Below, in pieces: positions 29,101 to 39,624 of a stretch of 64,000 nt of DNA. The position numbers and the translations under genes are program-made. The notes beneath the pieces were generated by a model. It saw only the letters and a program-made list of their open reading frames with translations. It searched no databases and had not been told where the DNA came from. This DNA is from Xiphophorus maculatus (Eukaryota > Chordata > Actinopteri > Cyprinodontiformes > Poeciliidae). The first letter of the stretch is position 1. Every line of letters begins with the position of its first letter. The DNA lies in NCBI RefSeq assembly GCF_002775205.1, contig NC_036453.1:17669594-17733593 (forward strand), in the 5' to 3' direction.

Positions 29101-29392
29101 TAAATCAAATCAGGAAAAGTTACTGCAATCGCAGTTTTGTGCAGATTAAAGAGCAACACTTAAGTTTCCGTCTACTCACCAGGGGGCCTGTGAGTCGTAA
29201 GACGTGATAAAGTTCCTCTCTGTAGGCCAGAGGCAGCCAACGCTTCACACACGCACACCAAAACAGCTTGGAGCTGGCAAATGTTGCCCCCTCATCCACA
29301 GGAGGCGCTTCCATCTTGGCAGCAGGAACCCCAGCAACGGGTTCTGCACCCTGCAAGGGGGGCGCAGGTTCCAGAGGACCCGGCCTCTCCAT
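14191..29392 (-). CDS. slc47a1: Multidrug and toxin extrusion transporter (MATE1-like)
   Basis: Proton/organic-cation antiporter of the MATE family, expected in apical membranes of kidney and liver cells. Seventeen exons in transcript order: 29392-29180, 28880-28779, 26047-25979, 25910-25762, 25390-25348, 23262-23218, 22739-22642, 22024-21927, 21039-20926, 20006-19939, 19837-19729, 18905-18830, 18744-18675, 18581-18449, 16434-16340, 14754-14650, 14565-14191. All junctions are GT..AG and keep frame, giving 653 residues (human about 570), with the same exon number I recall for the human gene. Recognisable blocks are FCGHIGNAELAGY, CDTLISQTYGS, EWWVWEVGGFL (Glu299 and Glu304), VRVGNALGAG, YYLIGLPVGIALMF and a 13th, C-terminal membrane helix. 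Glu326 matches human Glu300; Asp415 replaces human Glu389. A second Met (codon 27, 29314-29312) is a plausible alternative start. The paralogue (slc47a1 versus a2) is not certain. Confidence 0.93.
15250..15353 (+). repeat. LINE/SINE 3'-tail fragment
   Basis: The segment running through 'gtaaagcactttcaaatgcc' and ending 'gtgctatacaaataaaatttgattgattgattga' is a frequent fish retroposon tail. Related pieces, reversed, lie near 19445-19525 and 56083-56165. It sits in the slc47a1 intron between the exons at 16340 and 14754. Confidence 0.55.
17690..17988. mobile_element. Possible hAT-like remnant
   Basis: The stretch begins with tattggccaatgtcagtcat-like sequence and ends GGTGCATCCCTA, resembling the ends of short non-coding hAT elements in fish. 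Only one end is clear, so the call is weak. It lies in the slc47a1 intron between exons 15 and 14. Confidence 0.35.
19445..19525 (-). repeat. LINE/SINE tail fragment
   Basis: The 'atttcagcaaagaggcagttcaaagtgctta' stretch is nearly the same as 56115-56150, which identifies a dispersed repeat. It lies in an slc47a1 intron. Confidence 0.5.
20402..20769 (+). mobile_element. tRNA-headed SINE-like repeat, near full length
   Basis: The 5' part has a tRNA-like A-box region (TGGCGCAGTTGG, from 20413) and B box (GGTTCGATTCC, 20457-20467). The body contains the familiar 'ggagtttgcatgttctccc' and 'gactggcgacctgtccaggg' words, and the 3' end is an ATGG repeat. This is a very common teleost repeat; a 5'-truncated copy is at 59933-60064 in reverse. 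It lies in the slc47a1 intron between exons 10 and 9, antisense to that gene. Short chance frames on both strands here are not genes. Confidence 0.85.
21480..21710 (-). mobile_element. hAT-like non-autonomous DNA transposon, copy 2
   Basis: Read on the minus strand it begins CAGAGGTGGACAGAGTAGCC and repeats the TACTTGAGTA/TACTCAAGTA words, then matches copy 1 at 7260 through the 'caatcatttaatatttaaaaat' and 'cagacagac.aaatt' parts. It lies in the slc47a1 intron between exons 9 and 8 and is inverted relative to copy 1. How far it extends below 21480 is unclear. Confidence 0.6.
24355..25245 (+). mobile_element. Tc1-like transposon relic, split by an insertion
   Basis: Sequence at 24358-24417 resembles the 'ccaagacatggccgtc..cctaa' part of a Tc1-like transposase gene, and 24945-25230 resembles its continuation ('gagcygcagagat', 'cattgttgaaagaaag', 'gtggaagaaggtg..cagatgagaccaaa', 'ctttttggcct'). 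Between them is about 527 bp of unrelated DNA. All frames are broken. It lies in the slc47a1 intron between exons 6 and 5. Family assignment is from memory. Confidence 0.65.
24418..24944 (+). mobile_element. Unidentified nested insertion with promoter-like motifs
   Basis: This DNA interrupts the Tc1-like relic, so it arrived later or replaced part of it. It contains GATTGG (inverted CCAAT box, 24518-24523), TTACGTCA (CRE-like, 24532-24539) and, about 90 bp on, GAGATGGCG with an ATG at 24630-24632. That ATG opens a 14-codon frame ending CAG just before GTCC. The layout resembles a compact promoter plus first exon, or an LTR. I see no clear target duplication. Confidence 0.35.
27852..28130 (-). 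mobile_element. Tc1-like element, 3' end (decayed)
   Basis: The terminus (plus 'accagtcaggcaaaacatcgtgacc') and the adjoining minus-strand sequence resemble the end of a Tc1-like transposon whose transposase C-terminal coding ends near a 'cagataccacagtgcacc' part; the match covers 'tggaggccccactttgc'. Frameshifts are present. It lies in intron 2 of slc47a1. Confidence 0.6.
29312..29314 (-). other. Alternative start codon of slc47a1
   Basis: Met27 lies in the context AAGATGG, with A at -3 and G at +4, whereas the first ATG (29392-29390) has T at -3. Translation from here begins MEAPP, like the MEAP start I recall for human MATE1. It may be the main start, by leaky scanning. Confidence 0.5.
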
Positions 29393-29640
29393 TCAAGCAC
29401 AGGGAGAGAAGACAGGACAGGAGAGAAAAGCTGCAGAGCAACGGAGGGAGGGAGCGAGGGAGGGAAAGAGGGCAATGGTAGGGAGGGAGAGGGGACAAGA
29501 GAATTGGCCTGTGTGTTCAGCACAGTCACTTTTCTACGTTATTGATTGCATCACACTGAAGGAGAAACAAGAGAGAATGAGTGACAGAAAGAAAGAAAGC
29601 ATAGAATTTTTTTTTTTAAAAAAACAGGTGAGTTAATGGC
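29393..29640 (-). promoter_or_regulatory. slc47a1 upstream region with GA-rich tract
   Basis: Immediately upstream of the first exon is a purine-rich run on the plus strand (about 29400-29515, repeated GGGAGGGA and GAGA words), so pyrimidine-rich in the gene's sense. It probably holds the 5' UTR and core promoter. No TATA box is obvious. Confidence 0.4.
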
Positions 29641-32600
29641 ATATTCATGATGATTGATTACATATGTCTTGTTCATTTTCCCGACAGACAAACAAAAATG
29701 ACAACAACAAAAAAAAGAGTCTGTAAAGTCATGTGAACTGTGTGTCTGCCCTTCAGCTTCCCGCCGCTGACGGAGGGGTCACATCAGGGCTGTTGGAGGC
29801 GGGTTATTGTTGGGGGGCAATGAGCAGTGGATAAATGTTTGAGTTGGATACACACAGTGAGAAAGCGCCTGTGTGGGTTTGCATGAGTGGGTCTCTGAGC
29901 CCTCTGCAGTAATCTGATGAGGAATGCTTGTTTGTTGCTCATATGCAAGGAGCTACATTCACCAACTGCCAGCTAAATCATGTTTGTGTTTTTGCATGTA
30001 TATTTCGCTCTTTTTTTCAATTTTATTTTTCACACATGCATTAGACACTCATCTTATCTCACGCTAAGTGTACTTTGGCCACCGCCTGTATGCCTGCGTT
30101 CTCCCTTCTGCTGTAATTTCAACACAAAGAAACCGAGTCACATGAACACTCAAACTTGCTCTTATCCATGCTTGCTGACTCAGCTCTGGAACTTAACAGA
30201 AATATTTAAAAATAACTTTACGTGATGCTGATGAACAACTTGATCCAGTCATGGAGCATATAGATTTAGGGGACGCTGGGCGTGGAAACACGCTTGCAGC
30301 AGGCAGATTGCAAATCACAACAACAAAGATCTATAGGGGTGTGTACATGTGTGTGGTGGGAAAATTACTTTTGACGTTTATCTCTCTGAATGAACTGTGC
30401 GTTGCCAGGTGGGGCAATACCAGATGAAGTCATTCGTGTCAGCAGGAGATTATCTGTATGACCAACTTTCTTCTAACCCTGTTGTCATCATGTGATTCTG
30501 GAACAGGTTGCCGTGTTTAGAATTGTTTTCCTGATATGCATATCCAGAGCGTTCTGATCTAGGAACAAGTAGAACACATGTATGTAGATGTTTCTACATG
30601 CATGTGACATATTTCTTCCAGTACAATTAACTGTATAAAAGAAAGTGTGTAATTTGTGTTTTTCAGAGCTGCATACTCTGTGTGTAAACTCTCCTTTGCT
30701 GCAAAGAATAACTTCACAGACAGTTTTCTTTGGTTCCAGAACTCATATTAAAAATTCTACAATGTATGAGTAAAAGATTTGTTTATGCAGCATGTGCACA
30801 GGTTGCAAGCACACCACTTGTGCAATGTAACATAAAGAGAGCATTTTTCTCAAGCCAGTGGATGTGTCGAAATTGCAGGTGATCTTTGACCTCTGATGAA
30901 ATTAGGTAGAGAGATTTTCTGAAAAGAGAAATGTAGAACTTGTAATGGCATCAGGGAACACAAAGACATTTAAAACATAGGAAACTAATAAATTGGGCGC
31001 ACATGCTCATCTACATTACAATGAAGGGTTTTGGACTTTTATTAAAAATAATTTAAGCTGGTAGAAGTTTAATAACTTCTTGTTTTTGATTAAACAGAGG
31101 AAAAAATAACACAAAAGGTGACTTTGTACATATATTTCTCCTTTTTTAGTCAAATATATTTATGGAAATAGAAGGACAGGAATAATCTCTTCCAGAGTTG
31201 GCCAATGCCTCACCCTAGTGGGTAAGCTATAAAAAGCTAATGGAAACATTTACAAACAGCACTCATAAAAAAGCATTTCGGTTCTGTGTGTTATGTAGAA
31301 GAGATAACGACGACAGTTTGTATTATTTTACAACTCCATTTAACTGAAGGACAATAAATTCAACATGAGACTTAAGGGACTCGATTGCAAGAAAATACTC
31401 TTGTTCGATTTTTCAATCTAGAACATGTCATTATTTTCAGATTTTAAAAATAATTTACGTACAAAAACATCTTGCTGTCAACGAAGTTGGCCAACAACAA
31501 GTCAGTTAAGTGATTAAGAAAAATCCCCTGGAGGGGTTTTCAGAAGTTAATAGGGAAACAAGAAAATAGCTTGTAGGATTCAAACCAATTTGAAGCTTCA
31601 TCTTGTGAATGTGACTCTTGAATTCACGAATCTCTATGACTGCTTCATTTGGGATGAACCACAAATCCACAGTTTCTCACTTCCTGCACAGATTTCCCTG
31701 CAAATAATCATTACCCAGTTAGCACAGAGTAACATTGCTGTGAATGTGTTGTCAGCTGCTGCTCTTCTAAAGAAGTTTTAGTTTTCAACAATCCAATCAA
31801 ACAACAGGAGAAGCAGGTATGTTGGCTCAACTGTGCAACTTTACAGTTCACATTAATTTCAGTTCTGGTTGGCTGATGATGGTTGTGTTGGTCTTTCGTA
31901 AATAGATAAAGGAGAACAAAGGGTATGCTCTTCTTTCTGGACTTCTGTTAAAATGAAGACAAAGTTGGAGTTGAAACTAGAAAAATATTGTCTAAGACGT
32001 TGAAAGCTAAATGTTTCCTCAAGTGTTAAGGAAGCATTTGGCTTCCTTAAAATGGCATCTGCTGAAAACATTCAAGACTGAAAAAGTAATTGTATAATGT
32101 TTTACTATGATGGTTTTTGAACAAATTATACGTTAGCAAAATACAACAGCATAGAATTTCAACTGTTAAAGTGAATTTTGTGTAAAATGACTTATTGTTT
32201 GATTTGGGATATGCATAAATTGCATAAAATCTTGTATAATTTTTATAAAATGTGTTCAGTAACGATCCCTTCTCCTGATACGACTGTTAACTTGTTTTGT
32301 TTTTAAGGATAGGTTAGTCATTTTCTTTATCTTTACACTTTCTTGTAAAAAAAAAAAATACAGTAGATGTATTATGAAAATCAAATAGAACACAGTGCAT
32401 TTTCATTAGCAAATATATACTCACTGGTATACCTGACCAATTTCTTGTTAACACGTGTTAAATCAGAAAGGCGATAATAAATTGCAGGCTCAATAAAATT
32501 GCACACTAACAGATTGAGGATTGTGGGAGCAACGTGTCCTTGTCTGGATTTCAGCTGCATTCGGCTTGTAGGATTTTTCTCTACCAGTGGGAGCGCTTTG

Positions 32601-34129
32601 ATTTATCATGCCTTTATCAGTCGTCTGGGGGAGACTTTCTTTGCAAACTTTGGTGTAAGCATCACAGCCTCCCTGGATGTTACTGCTGAATATTTCCACC
32701 CCTTTATGACCACAGTGTGTCCATTTTCCAAAGGGAACATTCTGCAGCAAGTGCACCATGTCAAAAAGATCAAACAATCACAAACAGGGTTTCTTGAAAA
32801 TTATGAGTTTGTTCCACCTCAGTAGCTTTTACAGTCACCAGATATCAATACAACGGAGCACATTTAGAATGTGCATTACATTTCAGGTGTGCATCCAACA
32901 AATTGGTGTGATGCTGCTGTCATGTCCACATCGACCAAAATCTGAGGAATTTTTCTGACATCTTGTTTCAAAATGGTTCTTTTAGATTTGGATGAGGGCC
33001 ACCCATCGAAAAATGGCTCTCTTATGAAATGCAGCTCTTTTAGTGCTGTTTTGCTACACGTGACTTTTTCCTCTGGTGAAGAATCCTGAAACGTAAAAGT
33101 GTAGAAAATTGTGGCTCTCAAGAGCCTCCACTTGACTTCTTTTGACCCTCAGAGGTTTTTACAGGATGTACCACATAATTAAATTGTCCAGATGCTGTCG
33201 CATGCGCCGCTCTGCAGTGGTATTCAGAAGAAGTTAAGATTGCAGTTCACTAGCTGTGTAGGGGACTATTCATGGGTTAAAGTGACCTGGTAAAAAGACT
33301 TGGAACTAACTGAGAATCAGTGAAAAGCTGCTGTTTAGACTCACTCTCCATCCAAACGGATTCATTTTTCTTGTAGTGTCAGAAAAGAATGGGCAGAAAA
33401 TTCAGTTTCTATATGCAAAGTTGGTAGAGATAGGAATCAAAAAGTGTTACTGAGACATTCTCCTTATCGCCGATGATCTGTAAGTCCAGTAACACCTGGA
33501 ATATATCAAGCTTTGCCAGGTTAATGATCAGTTTTGCAACAGGCCCCACACACGTCTCAAGAGTCTCAGGTGTTGCGTAACACCATGCCAGATCCCCTGC
33601 ACTGATTCATTTATGCTGGAAAACTAAAGGAAAACCACAGGTCTTTGCTTTCACCAAATTATCAGAGTTCAACAAGAAAACACAAAATCAGTCAACAAAT
33701 AATAATACCCCAGATATTATTCCATATGTCCCTCCATCACAGTTTCTGTGGTTTTGTGTCATTTCCATCAAAGGTTATGAAAAAAGAAAAACATTTTGAT
33801 GTCTTCATGTTTTTATTTTTATCATTTCAAAGCTAATCTCTACCTGGAGTCATAAGGAAACATCAAAGCCCTAAAAACAGGAATAAAAGAGTCTTGTAAA
33901 ATGTGGCGTTTCAGCCCTCCATCCACACCCAACAGGCTTTAGTGCAACTTTAATGGCCATTGCCAATAAAAAAAGATTCCTTTTGTTTGCACATTATAAC
34001 AGCATGACAATAAAGCGAGGAATGGAATAAAATCCGGGGTGGAAGGACCGACAGGGTGTTGCCAGGAACAGGTAAATAAAACCTGAAGAAGGAAAAAAAA
34101 AAGTTATTTTGGGGCCAAGAAGTTGTAAA
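29641..34129. other. Intergenic region between slc47a1 and tmigd1
   Basis: The two genes are divergent and share this spacer of about 4.5 kb. Apart from the Tc1-like relic at 32520-32960 it is AT-rich, with no gene that I can support. Regulatory elements for either gene may lie here, but none is recognisable. Confidence 0.5.
32520..32960 (+). mobile_element. Tc1-like transposase pseudogene fragment
   Basis: From about 32640 the plus strand resembles the last part of a Tc1-like transposase gene: 'cctttatgaccacagtgt', the 'cagcaagtgcaccatgtca' catalytic-domain part, 'cagtcaccagatatcaatacaa..gagcac', and 'catgtccacatcgaccaaaatctgaggaa'. Stops and small indels break the frame and the terminal repeat is not clear. 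Confidence 0.6.
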
Positions 34130-34254
34130 AGTTTCCTGTTGGGCCGTTTAAGAGCGGCTGAGCATTCAGACCGGCTTTCATAGCCTCACATTCACACACA
34201 CTGATCACAGCAGGGAAGGCTCCGACAGATAAAATAACAAACACAAAGTTAAAG
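34130..34254 (+). promoter_or_regulatory. tmigd1 promoter and non-coding exon 1
   Basis: A GTGAGT donor follows AAAG at 34251-34254, and the coding exon begins after an acceptor at 34941-34944, so an untranslated first exon is likely. TTTAAG (from 34147) could be a weak TATA-like element some 30 bp before the start site. The start site is inferred. Confidence 0.45.
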
Positions 34255-34967
34255 GTGAGTAAATCTTTTTTTTTTTTTTTTTCAAAAATACCACATAGAT
34301 TGGAAGATTTAAAAATTTACTTTATTTGCTTTTTCCACTTAATTTATCAATAAATTCTCATTGTGATGGCAAAACCTTATCTTGCTTTGCCATCACGAGC
34401 CACAGTTACGCCAAAGATCAAACATGTTTCACTGAGATTTTTTTTTCTGTTTAAAAATAAGAAAGATATCCAAATGAAGCACCTCAAAAAGAAAATTTGT
34501 TTTCCAATCAGTTCAATAAAATACGGCAGTTTTGACCTTTGCTTGCCCTTATGCTTTAAAAGAACAGGTGAATTGATGCTCGCATAGAAAAAACTGTGTT
34601 AAATAGTTAAACTGTTTAACTCTTTTATACACTATTGGCAGTGCCTGCATTGTTTAAAATACTTTATCTTTCTTTATGATGTCAAAAGGATTGTTATATC
34701 ATAGGTTGGCATGCTAACGGTTATTTTCCATTGCACCTGGAAATAAAAGCATTCTTTTCTTTTGTGGATTATGTTACAATTTAAACTGAGCTGGAACTAA
34801 AGCTGATCCAAGCTGTCATAAGGGTTTTTAGACTGGAGAAGAAATCATGGATAACAGTCATTAAAAAAGAAAACACCAACAAATACAGAAAGAGATTTAA
34901 ACACATAGTTTGGTTGTTTATTCGAATATCATTTATTTATTTAGGTTTACCTGAGAATACCGTCGAA

Positions 34968-37185
34968 ATGAAGTTAATGGTCAGTATCGCTCTTTTATTC
35001 TTGCTGCCCTCCTATGCAAGCCAAACATCAGGTAAGCTCCACCACTTTACCTACATAAAACATTTGTTCCCTCCTTCTTGGTTTCCAACTTATCATTCTT
35101 TCAGTATTTGATGCGTCAAACCGCTCACTCGTATTTCTTCTTTCCAAGTCGTCCACATCGAGTCCACCCCCAAACCAAGCGCTGATGGGGTAATCCAGAC
35201 TGAGACTCGAGAGATAGTGTCTCTGGTCTGTATTCTTACTGGCACTGTCGACAATAAGGAGCTGGAATGGCGGAGGAATGGCGCTGCGATTAAACTGGAT
35301 GATGGAAACAAGGAGAATCGTAGCAGCGTGTGCATCAATCCCGTCATCTATAAGGATGAGGGCGCCAAGTTCACCTGCCAACTGAAGAGCAATTCCTCCC
35401 ATTCGGCCTCGGTCACCCTCAATGTCACATGTGAGTCCCATTACAGGATTTTATACTACAATAATAGTACTAATCATGAGGTGTACTTAGAAAATAACAA
35501 GTGTTAGAGATTAAAAGGTTGAGATTATTTTAACATCTTGGTTCATTCTAGTATGATGTGGTAAGGATTCAACTTTGCTTTTGACTATTGAAGGCCTTTG
35601 TGTTAAACATGGTTTCAGTTTGAGAATATTTTTAGCACAGTTTTTCTCATAAAACTATTAATTTTTGTAGTTTTCTTGCTATTTTTATCTATGGAAAACC
35701 AGAAAGTCACTTTACTAGATTTCCATCAAGTGCATCATCCTTCATTGAGTGTAGTTATCTAAGAGCTACACTAAAACACATAAAAGAAAAAAGTGTGTGG
35801 CAGATTGAATGAGTGAGGAGGTGATTTTAAACTATGAGAAAATCAAAAGAATTACCCCAATATTATCCATCAAAACATAGATAATTGTATCCTTTTGTAG
35901 ACTGAAAATGATTGTGGTTCTTAGTTTTGATGCATTTAATAAAGCTGTGGGAAAAAAAAAAGATTTTCAGTATTTGACATGAGATGTTCAGGACAAAATT
36001 GGCCATTTTCAATCTCAGGCCAGTTAATTATTTCTAAAAAATCAATCTTCTGACTCCTAAAACAAATCTAAAAGAAACAATTTATGACTGATGCATCTAC
36101 TGCTTTGGTTGAAATTACTTCAGCAGTTTCCCTTCTTACACACCGTGTATTGACTGTAAAGGTGTGTAGTTTTACTTCAACAGTAGTAGGATTGTGTTGT
36201 AATCTGAGCAGTATTTTAGGATTTTTGGAGAGTTCTTCTGTCATCTATTGGTCTATGCAACATGTTAGATTTGAGCATTTTATGACTGTTTATGAAGAAG
36301 TAAAGAACAAAATGGCACTGCGTGGAAGCCACGCCCAAACAGCCAGGACAGCATAAAGGAGCTTTTGTTGTTGTCATTGTTATTATTAGATATTGCCATG
36401 TGTCCCTTTGATTCCAATTCAAAGTACAATCAGAAAAAGCTGTCCTAAAGATGCAGTTGATTGCTGCCTTAGAAGAACTGGATGAACATCACAACCCTAT
36501 TAAGTCTGAGCTAATTCCCCGCACCAAATGTTCAGAAGCATGTTAAACCTGCTCATTTGTTTTAGTGTCGATCGTTTTTCTTCAATTTTGCTCAGATCTC
36601 GCCGAGATCTCTGGTTCAGAGAACGTCACACTGGAAGAGGAGGAATCACTGGACCTCCAATGTGACATGAGGGCCAACCCTTTGGTAACGTCAGTGACGT
36701 GGAAACTAAACGGAACCCTAGTGGATCTATCGACAGGTGGCTTCATCGTATCCAACAACGGCGTTAACACCAAGCTACATGTCAAGAAAGTAGACAGAAG
36801 CCTGCATGAAGGCGAGTACCAGTGCACGATAGCCTCTCCCGCCTATGAAGAGCGCAGCAGGACTTTCCAAGTCACTGTCACAGGTAAGTTCCCCCGCTGA
36901 TTGCTTTAAATGTTTACAGAAACCTGTGTACAAGCTACATGAATAATACCCATAATCTGATTTAATTTGCCTTTGTCCACAGATAAGACCTTAAAGTTCC
37001 CACTGATGCCGATGATTGCGGGGCTGGTGGTGGTGGGTCTCACGGCTCTTCTTGCCATAGTTTCACGATGGCGGATAATTGCACGGGTAACTCACGCAAA
37101 ACAAGCTCACACATTACTCATTCGAATCTTGCAGCACAAACTTCTTAAGAGTTTCATTCTCCTTCAACAGTGGTTCAAAAAGTGA
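34968..37185 (+). CDS. tmigd1: Transmembrane and Ig domain-containing protein 1
   Basis: Cell-surface adhesion protein of epithelia, linked in mammals to kidney and gut epithelial integrity. Coding exons are 34968-35031, 35149-35430, 36596-36883, 36983-37086 and 37171-37185; all keep frame and give 250 residues (human 262). Residues 1-18 form a signal peptide. Ig domain 1 has Cys49, Trp62, Cys83 and Cys98; Ig domain 2 has Cys138, Trp151 and Cys192. Asn-X-Ser/Thr sites are at 78, 103, 113, 125 and 154. A membrane helix spans about 219-238, preceded by DKT as in the human protein and followed by a basic tail. The last exon adds only WFKK, so the cytoplasmic tail is shorter than in mammals. The identification rests on SSVC, FTC.L, LNVT and DKT..P motifs. 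Confidence 0.9.
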
Positions 37186-37739
37186 TCCAAAAGAACCTGG
37201 TCGTCTGCGTTGTCATCAAGTGAGACCGTCGATGAAGCCTTCTGCATGGTGCAAGAGATTTTGATCACCCAGTTATATGGCTTTTTCTTATTTGATTTCT
37301 TACTTTTTTGGACTTTACCCGAAGCTAGACGCTCTCCCCACCTAATAAGTAAACAAATAAATAAAATAGTTGTATTTCCTGGAAGAATTGAACAAATCAG
37401 TCAGTAAGTTTTAAATGGCATTCGGTTATTTTAGTTTCATTTTAATAGATTCAAACAAGACTTGTTATTCTATTGTGTTTCCAATATTTTCTTTTTAGTT
37501 CAGGCTACAATCATCACGTTGTTCCCTTGTTTCTGGGGAAGACAGAAGAGTTGGCTTTCCCACACTAACAGTTCAATAAGCATTTTTCCTGTGCTAAATA
37601 TTCAAATGTATGTCAAACTCTGACAAATGTACAAACTTGTGTATACTGTAAGGGATATAGGAAACACACTGTAATGAGGGATTTCATGAGAATCATGTAA
37701 TGAGGCATTGAATGTACTATAACCTGCTGTCACGGAAGA

Positions 37740-37745
37740 AATAAA
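37740..37745 (+). terminator. Likely poly(A) signal of tmigd1
   Basis: AATAAA lies about 555 nt after the stop and is followed by a T/G-rich stretch. Another AATAAA near 37358 is an alternative. Confidence 0.5.
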
Positions 37746-38972
37746 CCTGTTTATCTGTTCCAGAAAGAAAAAAACTAAATTATTCATGAATACAATTTAA
37801 GGTGAGCAATATTAAAAGAAATACAATGTAAATACAGACTCAGCAGAGAAAGAAAGGATTTAACTTAAGTTAATATGACTGAGTTTGTGTTTGATGCTTG
37901 GTTAGGACAAAAAAAATAAAATAAAATTCAAAATCAAGCTAAGTTAAATTTTGGTTTGGAATTAAACTGGGGTTTTTTCATTCTAGCTTAGTAGATATAA
38001 ATATTGACAACTTTTGATGTTAGCAATGATTTAATACAAAATTCATATCTTGACCTGTTATTTGGGTCAGCTAAATAGATAGTTGATAGAGCTAAATCAA
38101 GAAAGGTACTTCCAAAAAGAGATTGTATTTCAAAAATGTTTTTTTTTTTAAACTATTGACTCTTTTTACATTTTAAATGCAGGAAGAGCATTTATAGGTA
38201 TACGTTTTCTCTTTAAACTCTATGCACTTTTTTGAATTTTTAAATATTTAACCTGTTTATCAATGCAAATGTGTATTTAATGTTGCTTGTTGTGGTCAGT
38301 TGCCATCATATTTATGTATAGTCATATAATGTATAAGTAGAAGTACTCATATTTCTTTTTTGTACAAAGTATAGACAGAAATCAGTGATTCTCAAGAAAC
38401 TGTGCTATCAGCTATAAAAGACAAAAATCAGTAGCTCTCTGATTGTTCAGATAACCATTTTAAAGCCTCTCCTTGTGTAATAACATCCGAATTTAATTCA
38501 ACCAGCATAATATATTTTGGTGTCTTGGAAAGCTTTATTTTTTAATGTAATTTCTCTGAGGTCCACATGTCCATTGAACTTTAGCTCCTGACTCAACAAT
38601 AAAGCCCAGGCTTGTTAAAATCATGTTATACATTTACTCTTAATGTGACAAAGGGACAGGGATTATGAGGTTGTGTGGTTCAAGGTCTGGATCTTTGTGT
38701 TCCTGCCCATGAGCAAACACTTTGGAGGCTTACATAAAAGAAGGCAACACCCGCTGTTCTGATGTAAACCACATGTTGATTAAATAAACAAAACTAATAC
38801 ATATTTGCTGTGTCATATGACTTTTTGGGGGGACAGATGAATGTCATATTATTTTAGAATTTAATAAAACACAGAGTTGAAGAAGAAATCTCCCATGGGA
38901 AAGCCTCAAGAGTCACAGCCATGTTTAAAAACAGCAGAAGAGAAACTCTTCATGATGTGTATGAAGACCTTG
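37746..38972. other. Intergenic AT-rich DNA
   Basis: No gene, RNA or clear repeat is seen. Only homopolymer runs stand out (for example T9 near 38140). Confidence 0.5.
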
Positions 38973-39624
38973 TGTTAGGATGGCCCTTAGCGGCTGGTTT
39001 ACAGAGGAGTCTTGAGGCAGAGAAATAGTGCAGACCCACCGGGTGTTTATTCTCCAACATTCAACACATAGATATTCCTGCTTACAACGGCCATGGGGCT
39101 CAGCGGTAACCACACCTAACCAACCTGGTGTGGTTGGTGTGGTTGCATGCAGGTTTTTATAGTTTCTGGCTGCTCCAATTAACAACCCCACCAAGAAACA
39201 GGGTAGGACAAAATACATGTACACAAACAATCTTGACAAAACAACCAAATCTTCAACACAATATTAACAAACGCTCTTCATTTTTAAGCAGCCGTTTCAT
39301 TTCTAAAAATACCTTTCTATAAATATAAATCCAATCATTAAACTTCTATCGCTCCCCCTCTTCCATCTGCATTGGTCTCCTCTGTAACCTTTATAAGGTG
39401 CCCAGGCCCCCTGGGGAATCTTTTAGCCTGAACACCCTGCAGAGGAAGAGACAGAGGTAAGCCACATCTACACAAACATTTCAGTGTATTTCAGTTACAA
39501 GACCCATCCACTTGTTTGTTTTATTCTAACAGGACACCATCAGTTCCAGCTGAGATGCCACTGCACAAAAACACACAAACAATAAAATATTACAACCTGT
39601 ATCTGTCTCTTCTCATTCAACACA
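38973..39624 (-). mobile_element. Candidate solo LTR
   Basis: On the minus strand the unit starts TGTGTT and ends CTAACA, the TG..CA ends of an LTR. It carries TTATAAAGG at about 39392-39400 and then AATAAA near 39045, about 70 bp before its end, in the U3-R-U5 order. The flanking pentamers CCTTG (38968-38972) and CCCTG (39625-39629) match at four of five positions, as an aged target duplication would. No internal retroelement genes are adjacent, so it would be a solo LTR. The class is unknown. Confidence 0.4.
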